This document shows positions 25,919-38,056 of a DNA stretch of 64,000 nucleotides, one piece after another (the stretch's first letter is position 1; the number at the start of each line of letters is the position of its first letter). The notes beneath the pieces were generated by a model. The model did not search any database. It was not told the DNA's origin and was given only the letters and a program-made list of their open reading frames with translations. Position numbers and translations under genes: made by a program. The stretch is taken from NCBI GenBank assembly GCA_011800155.1, contig CM022375.1, forward strand, positions 1,922,001 through 1,986,000, written 5' to 3'. The DNA is from Flammulina velutipes. Taxonomy: Eukaryota; Basidiomycota; Agaricomycetes; Agaricales; Physalacriaceae.

Positions 25919-28519
25919 ATGGACAACATTACCACCATTCTCGCTGCTTTCAATGCTGGAAAACTTCCTTCTCAGACCCAAATCAACCAATTTATCGACT
26001 GGTTCCAATCGTATGGACTCGCTCAAGCGAAATCTGCCACCGAATCTGCTACTGGCGGAAAGCTCAGCTCTCAGGGTCAAGAACTCGTGAAGCGAGTTAG
26101 CGCCATCTTGTCCGCGTACCAGGTTTTAGGAAACAACAAGAACGGTACGTCTGTGATACTCTACCCCTTCGTTTACCTTGACTGACCTCTTCTTAGGGGA
26201 TGATCTTATCCAGGAAGTGTTTTGGCACCTTTCCCAGGGTGACATCGCCGCCAGCGTCGACGTTTCCGCTCCCGATGCCCCCATGGACGTCGACGAAGCC
26301 ACCAACGATGTCAAAGCTGTTCAGAAAGCCCTCCGCGGTCTCGTCCAGATCGTTTGGTCCAGCTTAACTGCCGAAAGCTCAGAGCTCTTCTCCGACTTTT
26401 CTTCTTTCGCTCGATTGTCATTGGCCGATGCTGCCGAACTTCTCGAGGAGCAAGCTTCTAGGACGAAGACAAGCCTTCGGGAGACCGAGGATGAGGTGAA
26501 ACAGGGCAAGCGCGACGCCATTGGGCGCGACAAGGAGAGGCTGAAGGAAGAAGAGGACGTTAAGGTCCAGTTCGAGCATGGTATGGATACGCTCAAAGGA
26601 GTTGGTGTCACTGCGATCGGTACAGGTCAAGAGGCGTCCGCAAAGGCGGAAGAAATTGCTAGCAACACGTCGTCCAGACTTCAAGCCGCTTTTGACAAGG
26701 TTAGTGTTCTTTCGCTTAACATCGTTCTACTTGTCTGACTCTTCATCAAGTTTTACGAGCGTGTTCAAAACGACTCTGATTACAACAAGTCTATCTCTAC
26801 CCTCATCGACATCGCTGAAAAGTGGCTCACTCGGACTGAAGACGCAGTCAAATCGACCGATGTTGATGCCATTTTCTACGATCCCACACCCGAGCAGCAC
26901 CTATCGAAAGCCGTCCAAGGTTTAAAGACACTCGTCGAACGTCTGGCTGGCAACAAATCTTTGGACGATCTATACTCGCAAGGCCGTCGCTGCGCCATTC
27001 ACATCCAGAACGACAAAAACCTGCAGAAGTGGTTCAACGAGTTCTTCAGCGCTATCCGACGCACGCTTGACGAGCCTGGCTACGTGAAGAGTGACGAGTT
27101 CAAGCATACGAAGAAGGAATTGCGTACGAGGTGGAAGAAGTTCTTCGAGGAGGATACGCAATGGAAGAAGGACTGGGATGGGTTCAAGCGGGAACTGCTA
27201 TCCTTTGAGACAGCGTTGAAGGAGGACAAGGACCTCAACAAACTCAAGGACGCTCATGCTCAGCTCGGTCAGGCGATTGAGAGGGGCTTAGTAGACGCTG
27301 GGGACAAGGCACAGACGGGTTTGCAGGCGGTTATGGAGCAGGCGTCGTGGTTCTGGAGGGACGTCTTCCAAGTTTACATCCCACAGGCGCTCAATTCCAT
27401 GAAGGATATTCCCATACCAAGGTCCGTCTGATTCTTTTGCGTCCGGAAATCGCTTACTCACTACACTTTAGAACCGAATATGTCGACGAGGACTTGGAAC
27501 TTGTTCTCGAGAATCTCGATATATCATCGTTGGGCGTCAACCCCGCCCATGTCTTCATCCGAAACATCACCGACGTCGACATCCAGACCTCCGCTACCTC
27601 CGCTCCTGCCACGTCTCAAGTCGGCACTTACACCCACATTCGTATCCAGGCCGTTCAGTTGGCCCTCAAGGACGTTTCCTTCTTCTACAAAGACAAGAAA
27701 ACTAGTGTTGGACCCAGCGAATTCTCCGGTCTCTTGTCCTTCGTCCTTCCTCCAAAGGGTATCGACGTCGACGTCAAGCTCCGAATGATTCCCGCGCAAA
27801 AGACAGCTCATGTCACACGGGGCAAGGAGACGTTTGAGATGAGCGAGCGGGAGCTTCACCACGGCTTCCACGTCGTCGAGCACTGCCAGGCCGAAGTGAC
27901 GAGCGATATTGAACTGTCGATCAAGCAGTCCAACCACGCGATGCTCCTCAGCGTCTTCAAGCCCATCTTTACTATGCGGTTCCGCGAGGCCCTGGAGCGT
28001 TCATTGTCCCAGCAGATCAGCAGTGCTCTCAAGTTCGCCGATGGCGTAGCATGGGACGTTTCGAAGCGCTCTGAGGTCTTCAGAGATACTGGACTTGGAA
28101 ATGGTGGGGCGTTGGCTGCTGCTATCTGGAGCGAGCTTGGCAGGATGAAGAGGTTTGGAGGCATGGAGGCCACAGGCACTGGCACGGGGTTCATCGTGGA
28201 GGGTGAGGAGGGTCAGAAGTTTGCTATGGGCGCTGAGCCTCAGGTGCTCGCTGGGGATAAGAAGGGACCATTGGGCACTGCCTCGGTTCCGTTGGAGGAT
28301 CGCGTCAAAGACGTTGGAGGCGATTCGGATGTCGGCGCGAGTGCAGGGGATGCCGCCGGGAAGTTGAAGAAGGAGGGAACTGGGGTCGCTCGACAAGCGC
28401 AGGGTGCGCTGAAGCGAGGGCAGAAGCAGCTCAACACCTTCCGGGATACTGTCGAGGCGAAATCGGAGAAAGAGAAGGCGAAGGAGGGATGGCGCAGTTC
28501 TACCTTCGACCTCGCATGA
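25919..28519 (+). CDS. HAM1-like protein (DUF5923 N-terminal and lipid-binding-like C-terminal regions)
   Basis: Four exons encode about 800 residues starting MDNITTILAAFNAGKLPS. The N-terminal half is helical and charged (SQTQINQFIDWFQSYGL, EEQASRTKTSLRETEDEVKQ, TLIDIAEKWLTRTEDAV). The middle has LDDLYSQGRRCAIHIQND and WFNEFFSAIRRTLDEPGYV. The C-terminal half is beta-rich (VFIRNITDVDIQTS, HIRIQAVQLALKDVSFFYKD, FVLPPKGIDVDVKLRMIPAQ) and resembles lipid-binding tubular domains. The order matches the fungal HAM1-like N-terminal plus HAM1 C-terminal family, known from Agaricus and relatives but poorly understood. A membrane-lipid role is inferred from the fold. The C-terminal tail is rich in Gly, Glu and Lys. 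The frame is intact from ATG to stop. Confidence 0.88.
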
Positions 28520-28999
28520 ACTCTTTCTTTCCTACGTAGTTTACAACTGTTGTACCATATGATTCACGCAATGTACTTGTAGTTTTCCAACACATTTCTT
28601 GAATTGCGATCAACTTTGGGCCATTCATTCCCGAATCGGAACTTGATCTTCCTCCGCCATCCGACCACTTTCTAATCCTTCAGACCAGGCTTTGAGTACG
28701 CCACCCACAGCCCACAACGATCCACAACTCCATGTGGCTTCCACCATCATCCCTTGGCAGCATCACGAATTGTAATTGGTCTCTGTGTGCGATGCTATCG
28801 GTCGAACATTGAACCATCGGAGATTTCATGACCAAACAACTTACTGTGCGCGACATGGTACTGATTAATCATTGTTAATTGTGCTCACCAATCTTCTCTT
28901 GGTTCACGACGCGCGTTTAAAGCCGTACTACTTCATCATAATAAAAACGTGGTCGAACGTCGAAAAGCATCCGTATTCGAACATCCCGTAGTACACACA
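28520..28999. other. Intergenic, promoter of lactonase-like gene
   Basis: This is the 3' flank of the HAM1-like gene and the 5' flank of the metallo-beta-lactamase gene. No gene is seen. Confidence 0.5.
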
Positions 29000-30148
29000 A
29001 TGTCCTCCCTTTCCATTCCCCCAGGCCTCACCTCCATAGTTGTGAAAGCCATCAACCTTAGCACGCCCGAAACACAAATGCCAGCGGCTGCCTTCATGTC
29101 CCCAATAAAACCAGGCCATGAAAACTACTACGCGCCAGTCTATGCCTTCCTCCTCGCGCATCCTTCCGGGAAGAACCTCTTATTCGATCTGGGACCACGG
29201 AAGGACTTTGGCCAATCGTCCCCCGCGGTGCAAGCCTATGTCCAGTTCCTCAAAGACGCAGGCTTCAGAGGGCTAGTGAACGATGCAGATATCATCGAGA
29301 GGCTCGCGAAAGAAGGGATCCGTCCCGGTGATATTGATGTTGCCATATGGAGGTACGGTCATTAATGTGGCGCACCATCATTTACTAATTTTTGAATAGC
29401 CATGCACATCTTGACCACACTGGAGATATGTCGCTCTTCCCGCCAACTACGGAGCTCATCATTGGACCAGGAACAGACCTTAGCACATACCCGTCCCATC
29501 CTGGCGCCGGCCTAATTGAAAGTGACCTTGCGTAGGTTCCCATTCATCGGGATATCTCCGGATAATGATAACACTACCATCATTCCAGGAATCGAACAGT
29601 GACAACCCTCAATGAATTCCCACTGAAGATCGGCGATCTGGAGGCAATAGACTATTTCAATGACGGCAGTCTCTACTTGGTAAATGCTCCAGGAGTCAGT
29701 CGTTTTCTTCTTTTCCTGCTCTAATCTAACAGTTGTCCCTTCCAAGCATATGCCCGGCCATATAACAGCCCTCGTCCGTGTCACACCCACCACCTTCGTC
29801 CTACTAGGCGCTGACTCGTGCCACCACGCTGGTCAACTGCGACCAAACACATACTGTCCCTGCCCCTCGCATATACACGTACCATCCCCGAATAGAGATG
29901 AGCCACTTCTCGACATTCCTTCTCCTCCTTCCGCATACGCCGACGCAGATATCGCGCGCAAGACATTGAGAAACTTGATGCGACTGGATGCGAACGAGGA
30001 TATCTTGATGCTCCTGGCCCATGATAGCACAGTCGTGGGAGTCATTGATGAATTCCCAAAGGATGTGAATGGGTGGAAGGAGAAGGGCTGGAAGGAGCAG
30101 ACAAAGTGGGCGTTCTTGGACGAGAGCAACGATGCCTACAGATTCTGA
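29000..30148 (+). CDS. Metallo-beta-lactamase-fold hydrolase, AHL-lactonase-like
   Basis: Four exons encode about 315 residues starting MSSLSIPPGLTSIVVKAINL. The metal-binding signature SHAHLDHTGD (HxHxDH) is formed when VAIW at the end of exon 1 splices onto SHAHLDH at 29399. Further blocks are LIIGPGTDLSTYPSHPGA, LYLVNAPGHMPGHITALV (the third histidine region) and FVLLGADSCHHAGQLRP. The C-terminal DILMLLAHDSTV supplies another metal-site histidine. No signal peptide is seen, so it is probably cytosolic. Close relatives are annotated as N-acyl homoserine lactonase-like enzymes. The true substrate in fungi is not known, and a lactone or thioester is possible. All metal ligands seem present. 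Confidence 0.88.
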
Positions 30149-30320
30149 AAGATTGCGGTGGCGCAAATCAAGTCGTTTATTGGTTCATGACTGGTTCATA
30201 AGATAATCATATATATACGAATGTCCTAAGTGATACTAGCGTGTGTCATTCCTTACAAGCGCAAGTTCGTGAGTAGTGTAAAGTAGTATAGAATAGAAGT
30301 GAAGTCTGAAAGATTACTGA

Positions 30321-31309
30321 TTACTGATGCACCCAGCGCGTGCCATCCTGCGCCATCGGGCACCTATGATTCCCCAATGTCTTGTGCGTCGAGAAGAACC
30401 GACCACACGACTCGCACGAGAATTCACAGACCTTGTTATGCTTCGCAACCTCATGTCTCAGCCTGTCATGTTGGCGAGAGAACCACTCCCTACAGCCGAA
30501 TGTGCATGGGTACGATGCTCTGGGCTTGGGTTTATGCGCCTCAGTGTGTACCTTCAGAGTGTACTGGCTCGTGAAACGACGAGTGCAGCCTGGAACGAGG
30601 CATGGGTGTCTTCGGCGCTGAGCGTCGTCGTCGTTGGGTGTAGTGACAGCAGAGGCATTCTTTTTAGCAGCAGGAGAAGAGGATCTGGACGACGAAGAAG
30701 AGATAGAGACAGTGTGTCGTCGGCTTCCACTCAGGCTGGCCCGTTCGAATTGGGCTTCGAACGGGTTCAGAAGGCGGGTGTCATAGACTGAGATGGGATA
30801 TTTTAGCGGGGCTACGATGAGATTTGATTAGAATATATTTACCATCTGGGGTAGGCTCGTCGCTGCTAGATGCAGGAGGTGACCATGACTGTGGCCCGTG
30901 TGTGCGGTATATAAACGGTGGGGTGTTGGGTGTTTGAACGATCTCAGGGGACGGCCACGGGGACTCGAAAGTGTTCGAATTCATGGCACGGAGGTTGTCA
31001 TAGTACACCGAAAGCGCGGAAGTTGAATCGAAGTTGTATGGGTAGTCGGAGGCTGCTTGACCATGAGTGACATGCGACAGGGGTCTTAAAGAGGAGTACT
31101 CACTGCCTGGCAAAACCACACCACTCTGCTGTGAGTCTGCAGTATAATACTGATACCACAACTCGGGATAGTTAGGATATTCTGTTATAACTGGAGGCTT
31201 AATCTTACTGTGGCGCAACCGACTGGAACCTACCTGAGCACCTGGGCGCAGAATGACCCAGCGTCGCGAAATCATAATTGTCGAAGTATCCGGCGCCTGT
31301 ATCAGCCAT
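30321..31309 (-). CDS. C2H2 zinc-finger protein, probable transcription factor
   Basis: Read leftward from the ATG at 31309 (MADTGAGYFDNYDFATLG). The middle is a disordered, Pro/Ser/Tyr-rich region (VITEYPNYPELWYQYY, QSWSPPASSSDEPTPDG), then a basic Ser-rich stretch. Three zinc-finger-like units end the protein: CLVPGCTRRFTSQYTLKVH, YPCTFGCREWFSRQHDRLRH and FSCESCGRFFSTHKTLGNH, closing with a C and a WVHQ terminus. It is about 270 residues in four or five exons. The last finger has an irregular His-Arg-Cys end. Target genes are unknown. The exact splice between the first two exons near 31210-31250 is uncertain. Confidence 0.78.
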
Positions 31310-32634
31310 TTGAAAAGGACCAGGGCTGGAAATCGAGGACGTTAGAACCGCCAACGACAGCATTGACAGAGGGTTCTTACATGGATAGTGGTAGGTAATG
31401 AAGGAGAGAGGATGTCTCAAGTGCAGTCACGGCGCGAGTTTTATTGACAGTCCAGGACAGAACTGAGACCTCAAATCCTTTTATTGATCGAAGTTTCAAT
31501 TCCGAAGTATGTCATTGTAAGGAGTAGGGATGGGCGCGCACAAGGAAAAACAAGGTCCATAACCCAATGGTTTAGCAGGATCAGAGAATACAGTTTAGTA
31601 TTCGAGCGTGGATCCTTCGAGTCCGTATCGGACGGTAGTTAGCGCGCGTTTTGAGTAAGGAATACATCTTCAGGGGGGTTCCAGAAACCAGATACCTACA
31701 AGCGATCAGGGTTTACATCACTGGTTACCACATTAAATGTAGAGTTGATTCTGCGGTGCTTCTCAGCACAAGAACAGCGGGGAGTTAACAGGCCTTGTGA
31801 GATTGGTATGAGAAGTCCGCTAGAGACGGTTGATGGGGCTAATTTGGGAGAGAAAGCATCGGAGACTTGAGTTGATACGAGAGACTGAGGAGGTAACACA
31901 GCCATTAACGACAATGTCCCAGGCCTGGCAGTGCACGTTCCTACGATTCCTATTTCAACAAGACATGTGATAGTGCGAGTCTGACTTGCTCGTACGGCCA
32001 CAGGAGACTGCCAATAGAAAATCACCAGTGACCACACCCGCTCCAGTTCCTTCTAAGAACCCCCAAATTCCAAGGTAAGTCACAGCCGCTGTGAACGGAG
32101 ATGGTCGTAAAGCCGGGGCCGTTGTGGAGGAGATTTAGCATAACATTGCATCGAGCCAGGGAGGAATAGTGATGGGATCTTGTCGAGTGTGGCGTTCCAT
32201 TCTCCGCGGGTCTGAACGAAGATGGAGAGGTTTCGGGTAAGTTTCGGAGGAAATGGAGGTAGAGACGAGCAACAGTTGTGAGCAGATTCCCTAGCACAGT
32301 CCTGGTTTCACTGCAAGCATAGAACGTCAACGATGACTGTACTTTGAAACCGCCAGTCCAGCTGTTCAAGAGGCAACTGGCAAGAGCCGACAACATCCGG
32401 CAAGTCCCAGAAATATAATCAGATTAGATGGACCGGATTTTACGGTGATTTTTGGGTCTAGATTTGCCATTCTAGGCCATTTTCAAGCTCCGATCGCCGT
32501 CTGGAAGTGACTGGACTGCTCATTGTCAAGGTTAACGACCGACGCTCATCTTTTCGACGCGCTCGCTGTCGCTTTCAACGTCTCCGACAGCATCTCCGAC
32601 AACGTCCAGAGCGACTCCGGGCGCCACAACGACC
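31310..32634. other. 1.3 kb divergent intergenic region
   Basis: This lies between the leftward zinc-finger gene and the rightward demethylase gene. Open frames on the minus strand (31696-32037, 32022-32396) are of fair length but lack motifs, hydrophobic leader or a domain I know, so I do not call a gene. A small lineage-specific gene cannot be excluded. Confidence 0.4.
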
Positions 32635-35600
32635 ATGTCGTCGACGTCGACGCCATCACTGACTACAAGTCCCAGTCGGTCGCCTTCTCCCAGCATCCCA
32701 GTCCAGCCGGACCACTTCTACAGATCTACAGAGGATCCTGCGCCGACCCCCAATGCCCAAGGATGGTTCGACCCAGACGACGACCTCCTGGCGACAAGAG
32801 GAATACCAGTCTTCAAACCGACCATGGACGAGTTCCGAAATTTCGAAGAATACATGAATAGGGTGGAATGCTGGGGCTCGAAAAGTGGCATTGTGAAGAT
32901 TATCCCTCCCAAAGAATGGTGCGTTTGCTGTACATCTCCACGCATACACTTTCTGATTCTTATTATTACTCCGGTAGGACTGACGCTCTGCCTCCAATGA
33001 AGGAGCAGCTTAACGGCGTGAAGATCAAGACCCCAATCGAACAGCAAATCCACGGCACAGGTGGCCACTTTCGTCAAGAAAACATGGAGAAGCGCAAGTA
33101 CATGAGTGTGCGCGAATGGGTGGAACACTGTGCCAAGGATGAGTACAGGGCCCCTGGCGTATCGGAAGTCGGTTTACGCAGTGGCGGCAAGATACGAACA
33201 ACGAAGACGAGAAGAAGCAGATCCGAGACCGGCGACGCGCTGGACGACGCGGGTACCCCACAATACAACGCTCAAACCGACGCCAAGAAACGACAGTCTC
33301 GCGAAGCTAATCAGGCTGCAAAGAACAAACGAGATGCCGAATTCCTCGAAACCTTCCAACCCCATATCGACTGGCTACCACCCGGCACTATCCCAGAGGA
33401 CTACACGCCTAAGTTCTGTGAAGATTTGGCGCGTCAATTCTGGCGTAATTGCGGGATTGGAAAGCCACCATGGTACGGCGCTGATTCGCAAGGTTCGATT
33501 CGTCTACCAAGTCTCGGCCTTGCTAATAATATACAGGCTCCTTGTTCACGGATGAGACGGAATCATGGAATGTGGCTCACCTCGATTCGGCCTTGTCCCG
33601 ATTGTTACCTGCGTCAGACCAAGGTCTTCCTGGCGTCAACACCCCTTACCTCTATTGGGGGATGTGGAGGGCGACGTTCGCCTGGCACGTCGAAGACATG
33701 GATCTTTTTAGTATCAACTATATCCACTTTGGCGCTCCGAAATTCTGGTATGCCATTCCACAAGGTAGAGCATCCCCATTCGAGCAAAGCATGAAAGGTG
33801 CGATAGTTATACCTATGCGCTATGTTGGTGCTAATCGCATAGCTAGGTCTCTTTCCGACTGACGGCAAACGATGCTCTCAATTCTTGCGACACAAGCAGT
33901 TCCTCGTATCTCCCTCAAAGCTCGCTAAGGACTCTTGTGCACCGAATCATTGCGTGCAACAACCAGGAGAATTCATGATCACCTACCCTCGGGGATACCA
34001 TGCCGGCTTCAATTTGGGTCTCAACTGCGCGGAGAGCGTCAACTTTGCTCTGGATAGCTGGATAGCTGTGGGGCGGACAGCCAAAGCCTGTGAATGTGTT
34101 TCGGACAGGTGAGTAACTTGCTCAAACTCAAATCACCTTACTGATGCAATTGACCAGTGTACGCATTGACGTTGACCAACTCATTCGAGATCGGCAGGCG
34201 GAAGCACAAGCACAAACGGAATGGACTGTTCCCTCGCCGTCGAAACCTCCATCTTCTAGGAAGACATCTGTCCCCGCTGTTTCTGTCATAATTCCCGCTC
34301 GCCCTAAGAAGCGCCTCCATGCAGAAGTAGCTGGTCCAAGCTCGACTGCGACTACCAGTGCGCCCTCCCGGGCAAAGAAAGCCAGGCCATCATCATCCAA
34401 AATTGCTTCTTCCTCAAAGCTGCCACCGAAAGGCGCGGGAGGGTCCAAATTGACTATCAAGCTTGGACCGCGGCCGGAAGTGGAACATTACCCATGCTGT
34501 CTATGTGTCTCGTCGGAGCAGGAGGGCCTACTTCCAGTGCTTTATCCTCCGTATACTCGAAAAGAGGCAATGGAGGCGGCAGGGCATCCTACACAATGGC
34601 TAGCACATCGTGGATGCGCTGACGTTATACCTGAAACATGGGTGGACGAGATGGATTTGCCGGATGGGAGGAAGGGGGAGGTTGTATGTGGTGTTGAGTG
34701 GATTGTGAAGGATCGGTGGAACCTTGTAAGTTGCATTTCCTCGTGTGGATATGACAGGGTGTTCAAAATTTCTTGACAGAAATGCACGGCGTGCACGAAA
34801 ACTCGAGCGAAAGCGCATGGTGCCCCGATCCAGTGCACGAAAGGGAAGTGCTTGAAGGCATTTCACGTTTCGTGTGCGAAGGCTGGGCAGGAGTTGGGGA
34901 TTCTGTATAGGGTATTGCACGTGTCAGAGAATGAGGTGGTCTTGAAGGACCCTCGGGAGATGCACGTTGATCCTCTTCACGGCCAAGGATATGACACTGG
35001 TGGGACAGTACTCAAGATCATCAAGAAGACGGAGGTTGAGATTCTTTGCACGCAACATAATCCGGTACGTCAAAGATTATGTGTGATTCTAGGATCTTTC
35101 GCTGATTGCTATCGTTTGATAGGACGTTGCTGCAGCGAAGAAGGCGTCCAAGTTGGATAAGATCCGCAAGGATCTTTTGGCGTTACCGCCGTCTTCGCTG
35201 ATACGAATACGGATAAGCGCGGGTCTGTTTGAAGTGAGCCTCTTGAGGGTTATCGAGGAGAGGGGTTCTGTGGAAGTGGTTTGGGATCGGGATGCTGCTG
35301 GGAATACGGTGAAGCGAGAGTTCAAGTGGGGGAGTGTTTTGATGGGAAATGCGGATGGCGCTGTCATTCGGAAGACAGACGTTCAACAACACGGTGAGGA
35401 TCTTCACTTTTCTTCTGGATGAAATACGATACTGACTGTTGCTGTCATAGCTCCTCTTCCGGCACCGACCTCTTTGACGTTGAGTGTCCCGTCGCAGAGC
35501 CAGGCATCCACCAGTCAATCCCCTTCAAGCACCATTGTCGGAACTCCGCATCCTTCGGGGATGCCTGCTCCATCTATGCACTCTCCAAGTCAGTCGCTAT

Positions 35601-35815
35601 CTTCCGCATCGCCAAATACGCCATATGGGATTCCATCTTACCCTACCGCCCCACACCCTGTCCAGTCCTTTGGCGGTGGATGGTACGCTCATACACCTAC
35701 ACACGGCGGTCCACCTGTATATGGCTACAACCCACCGCCACCGCCACCGCTTGGTGCTACGGCATATCCGTGGCAGCATACATACCAAACTTATGGTGGT
35801 GGCGTCCCTCGGTGA
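32635..35815 (+). CDS. JmjN/JmjC/PHD histone lysine demethylase, KDM4-like
   Basis: This is an Fe(II)/2-oxoglutarate-dependent demethylase, expected in the nucleus on histone H3 (K9 or K36 in the KDM4 group). The N-terminal JmjN has GIPVFKPTMDEFRNFEEYMN and GIVKIIPPKEW. The JmjC domain shows LYWGMWRATFAWHVEDMDL with HxE metal ligands, SINYIHFGAPKFWYAIP, and the distal histidine in YPRGYHAGFNLGLNCAESVN. A Ser/Lys-rich linker precedes an extended PHD-like module: HYPCCLCVSSEQEGLLP, HRGCADVIPETWVDE, CTACTKTRAKAHGAPIQCTK, AFHVSCAKAG. The C-terminus is Pro/Ser/Gly/Tyr-rich. There are eight or nine exons and about 900 residues. Catalytic H-E-H residues look intact, so activity is expected. Confidence 0.93.
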
Positions 35816-36067
35816 CTTGCTCAATTCATTAAGGACAATGGCGAGTGTATCTCTGGAGAGGTTGGATAAATAATCCAGAGCCGATGGCGCAGGCTACTTC
35901 ATGATTATAGGTTATATTATTTAGTGTATTATTTTATCACCGCCGACGAATAGAATCGATCGTGGTCCACGTGAAATTCCAACTTGTCCTCTTACTGTCA
36001 TTCTACCTCTGCCATTCCTTTATTCTAGTCACCACGCTCGTTTTCGTTTTCTCTACTATCTCTATCT

Positions 36068-36741
36068 ATGCCTGCCATTCTCGTTCGCGCTACGCCACGT
36101 CCAGCGTTATCGACTACGAAGCTCCTCCTCCTTGTTCTTGTCATCCTCGGGTCCATCTACGCCGCCGCCGTCGTACTTTACTGCTCTGTTCGTCTCGCTC
36201 GTTATGTGCTTGGCAAAATTGGATGGCTCGATATTGTAGAGGTGTGTACGAAAGTTGAACTTCATTACTACGCTCACGCTCACGTTCTTCCTAGGCGTCT
36301 TTAGACCCATCATCAGCTATCCCAGAACCAGAACCAGACCACGAGAAACAAGATCTTCAAGACCTCCTCGACCTCATCCAAACACAAACGCGAACGCGCC
36401 GAGCCGCCAAACCCGTGACTGAAGATCTCTACTCTCCCCAAGTCCTGCACTTCAAGATGTTCCTTCGCCGCATGTTCCCTGGACGCCGTTGCTCAGCATT
36501 TTCTGCCCGCCGTGCGCTCGCGTTCGTGCCTTCGCCTCTGCACCATGTTCTCAACGCGCGAGATCTGAATCTGGACATCGACCAACCCAAGCCCTCGTTC
36601 ATCTTCAAGCTCAGACAAGATCAAGGGCCGCTCCTCTTTCCTTTGCCTGCGCGAACTTACAGGCTCAAGAAAGGCACCAAATCGTCGAGGCGGGCTGCTG
36701 CTGCTGGGAAGGAGAACCAGCCATCGCTGTTCGTTGTGTGA
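36068..36741 (+). CDS. Single-pass membrane protein, function unknown
   Basis: Two exons encode about 205 residues. The N-terminus MPAILVRATPRPALSTTK is followed by one strong transmembrane helix (LLLLVLVILGSIYAAAVVLY), then an amphipathic segment and an intron near 36241-36294. The soluble part begins ASLDPSSAIPEPEPDHEK and contains DLQDLLDLIQTQTRTRRA and FKMFLRRMFPGRRC. It ends in a basic Ala-rich tail before the stop. I do not recognise a family. The splice (IVE to ASLDPSS) has good GTGTGT and CTAG signals and keeps the frame. It could be an organelle or ER membrane protein. Confidence 0.62.
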
Positions 36742-36997
36742 GAGGACTGGGACTGCTATCGCACCGTGTGTATCCATATGTTACCGTCTAATTGTTTTCT
36801 TGCATTGCTTTCGGGACAATCTATCGCGTTTCTTCAATCCTCTTGACTGAAACCGCAGCATGCGTTTAGGAATGTCAGCGACCCCGCCAAAAGTGTCTAG
36901 GAAGGAACATTTCATGGAAAATGTATGACTCTCATTTGATTACAACGGCATGCGAAACATGGAAGCGTGCATTACAAGTAGGTGCCGATTGATCGTC

Positions 36998-37586
36998 TCA
37001 TTCGCCCTCTTTCGCCTGTATCGACACCAGAATTTGATTAACTGGAGCGAAATCGCCATATATATCGTATCGGTGAGCTTTGTCGTCCTGGATCATATGA
37101 ATGAGCACGGGGTCTGACGGGCAAAACAGTGTGGCGCACGTCAAGACCTTTATACAAGATGGCGAAAGCCTTCATCTCAGTGTGTGAGCCGTCGACGAAG
37201 TCGTATATAACCGTTGACGCGGCCATGATCCGGTCAGGTAAGATTTGTACTGGACGAGAGGGTGAGCCATGCGAATCCGAGACTTCACTGTAATCACGAA
37301 CCATCGTTTAGCTCGTGCTTGAGTTTGGTCAAACTGCTTCCTATAGCGCCAAGGATAGATTTGACCCCGTCGTGTCCTTTCAGCGGAGACATGTTGACAA
37401 AGTTGAACTGGACGGCGGGGTCGAGATAGGCAGAAACGAAGTTATCGAAATCGAGGGCATCCATTGTTAGGTAGAACTATAATGGATACATGAGGCTCAG
37501 TGAATGGAATAGCTTTTGAGGTATACCTCTTGAATCCATTTCTCGCCTGCTATGACCTGAGATTCGGTGGGTGTAGGTAGGGACAT
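36998..37586 (-). CDS. NTF2-fold (SnoaL-like) protein, copy 1
   Basis: Read leftward from the ATG at 37586: MSLPTPTESQVIAGEKWIQE, then an intron and FYLTMDALDFDNFVSAYLDP, AVQFNFVNMSPLKGHDGVKS and SLTKLKHELND. A second intron leads to ILPDRIMAASTVIYDFVDGS. A third intron (donor immediately after AAAG, sequence GTCTTG) leads to DPVLIHMIQDDKAHRYDIY and FAPVNQILVSIQAKEGE, with the stop at 36998. The length of about 145 residues and the block order fit the NTF2/SnoaL fold, used by small-molecule isomerases, hydrolases and binding proteins. A close paralogue lies at 47573-48161 on the other strand. No catalytic function can be given. Confidence 0.82.
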
Positions 37587-38056
37587 GATGGGGCTTTATA
37601 TGAGAGCGCGATGAAGTCTCAGGTATATAAGCTGTTGCGCTTCCTGTTGATTCAGCCACATGATATCGCTTGCGTAAGGTTTGCGCCACAAACCCGTACC
37701 CGAATAGAATTCAGCGACAGATCATCATGCTCTCTATAAAGACGGCGAACGAAATCTATAGAAGACAACATTGTCGAATGTGTCTTGCGCATGCGTTGCT
37801 TGCGGGATGTCATACAATCTAAGTATGTCACTTATGTTTCTTGGTACTGTCCAGTAAATCATCTCATTTGATTATAGGGACACGTGGTCAATGAAGATCA
37901 AAGCATACACCACAAGAATGCATGGTTCAAATCGAGCAATGGGGGTGTTGAGATGTGCGCCACACCTTGTAGTTCTTGACATTTGTCATATAAGTTGTCG
38001 TTAGAGTTCGTCGATTTCTAATCTTCTAAATGTAACGGTTTTCATCAAGGCCAACT
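37587..38056. other. Intergenic, promoter of NTF2-fold copy 1
   Basis: This is the 5' flank of NTF2-fold copy 1, with a TATATACCTG-like element near 37623-37632 and the shared promoter block at 37671-37695. TGTGGCGCA occurs again at 37956. No gene is seen. Confidence 0.5.
37671..37695 (-). promoter_or_regulatory. Promoter block shared by both NTF2-fold genes (copy 1)
   Basis: On the minus strand this reads GGGTTTGTGGCGCAAACC and then TTACGCA, about 100 bases before the ATG. The other copy has GGGATTGTGGCGCAAATT and then CTACGCT at a similar place. Conservation of a non-coding block between paralogues that differ elsewhere suggests a regulator-binding site. Confidence 0.5.

Noticed and set aside
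31696..32396. Two overlapping minus-strand open frames of 113 and 124 residues
   Set aside because: No signal peptide, domain, low-complexity signature or splice pattern that joins them into a sensible protein. They lie in a divergent promoter region.
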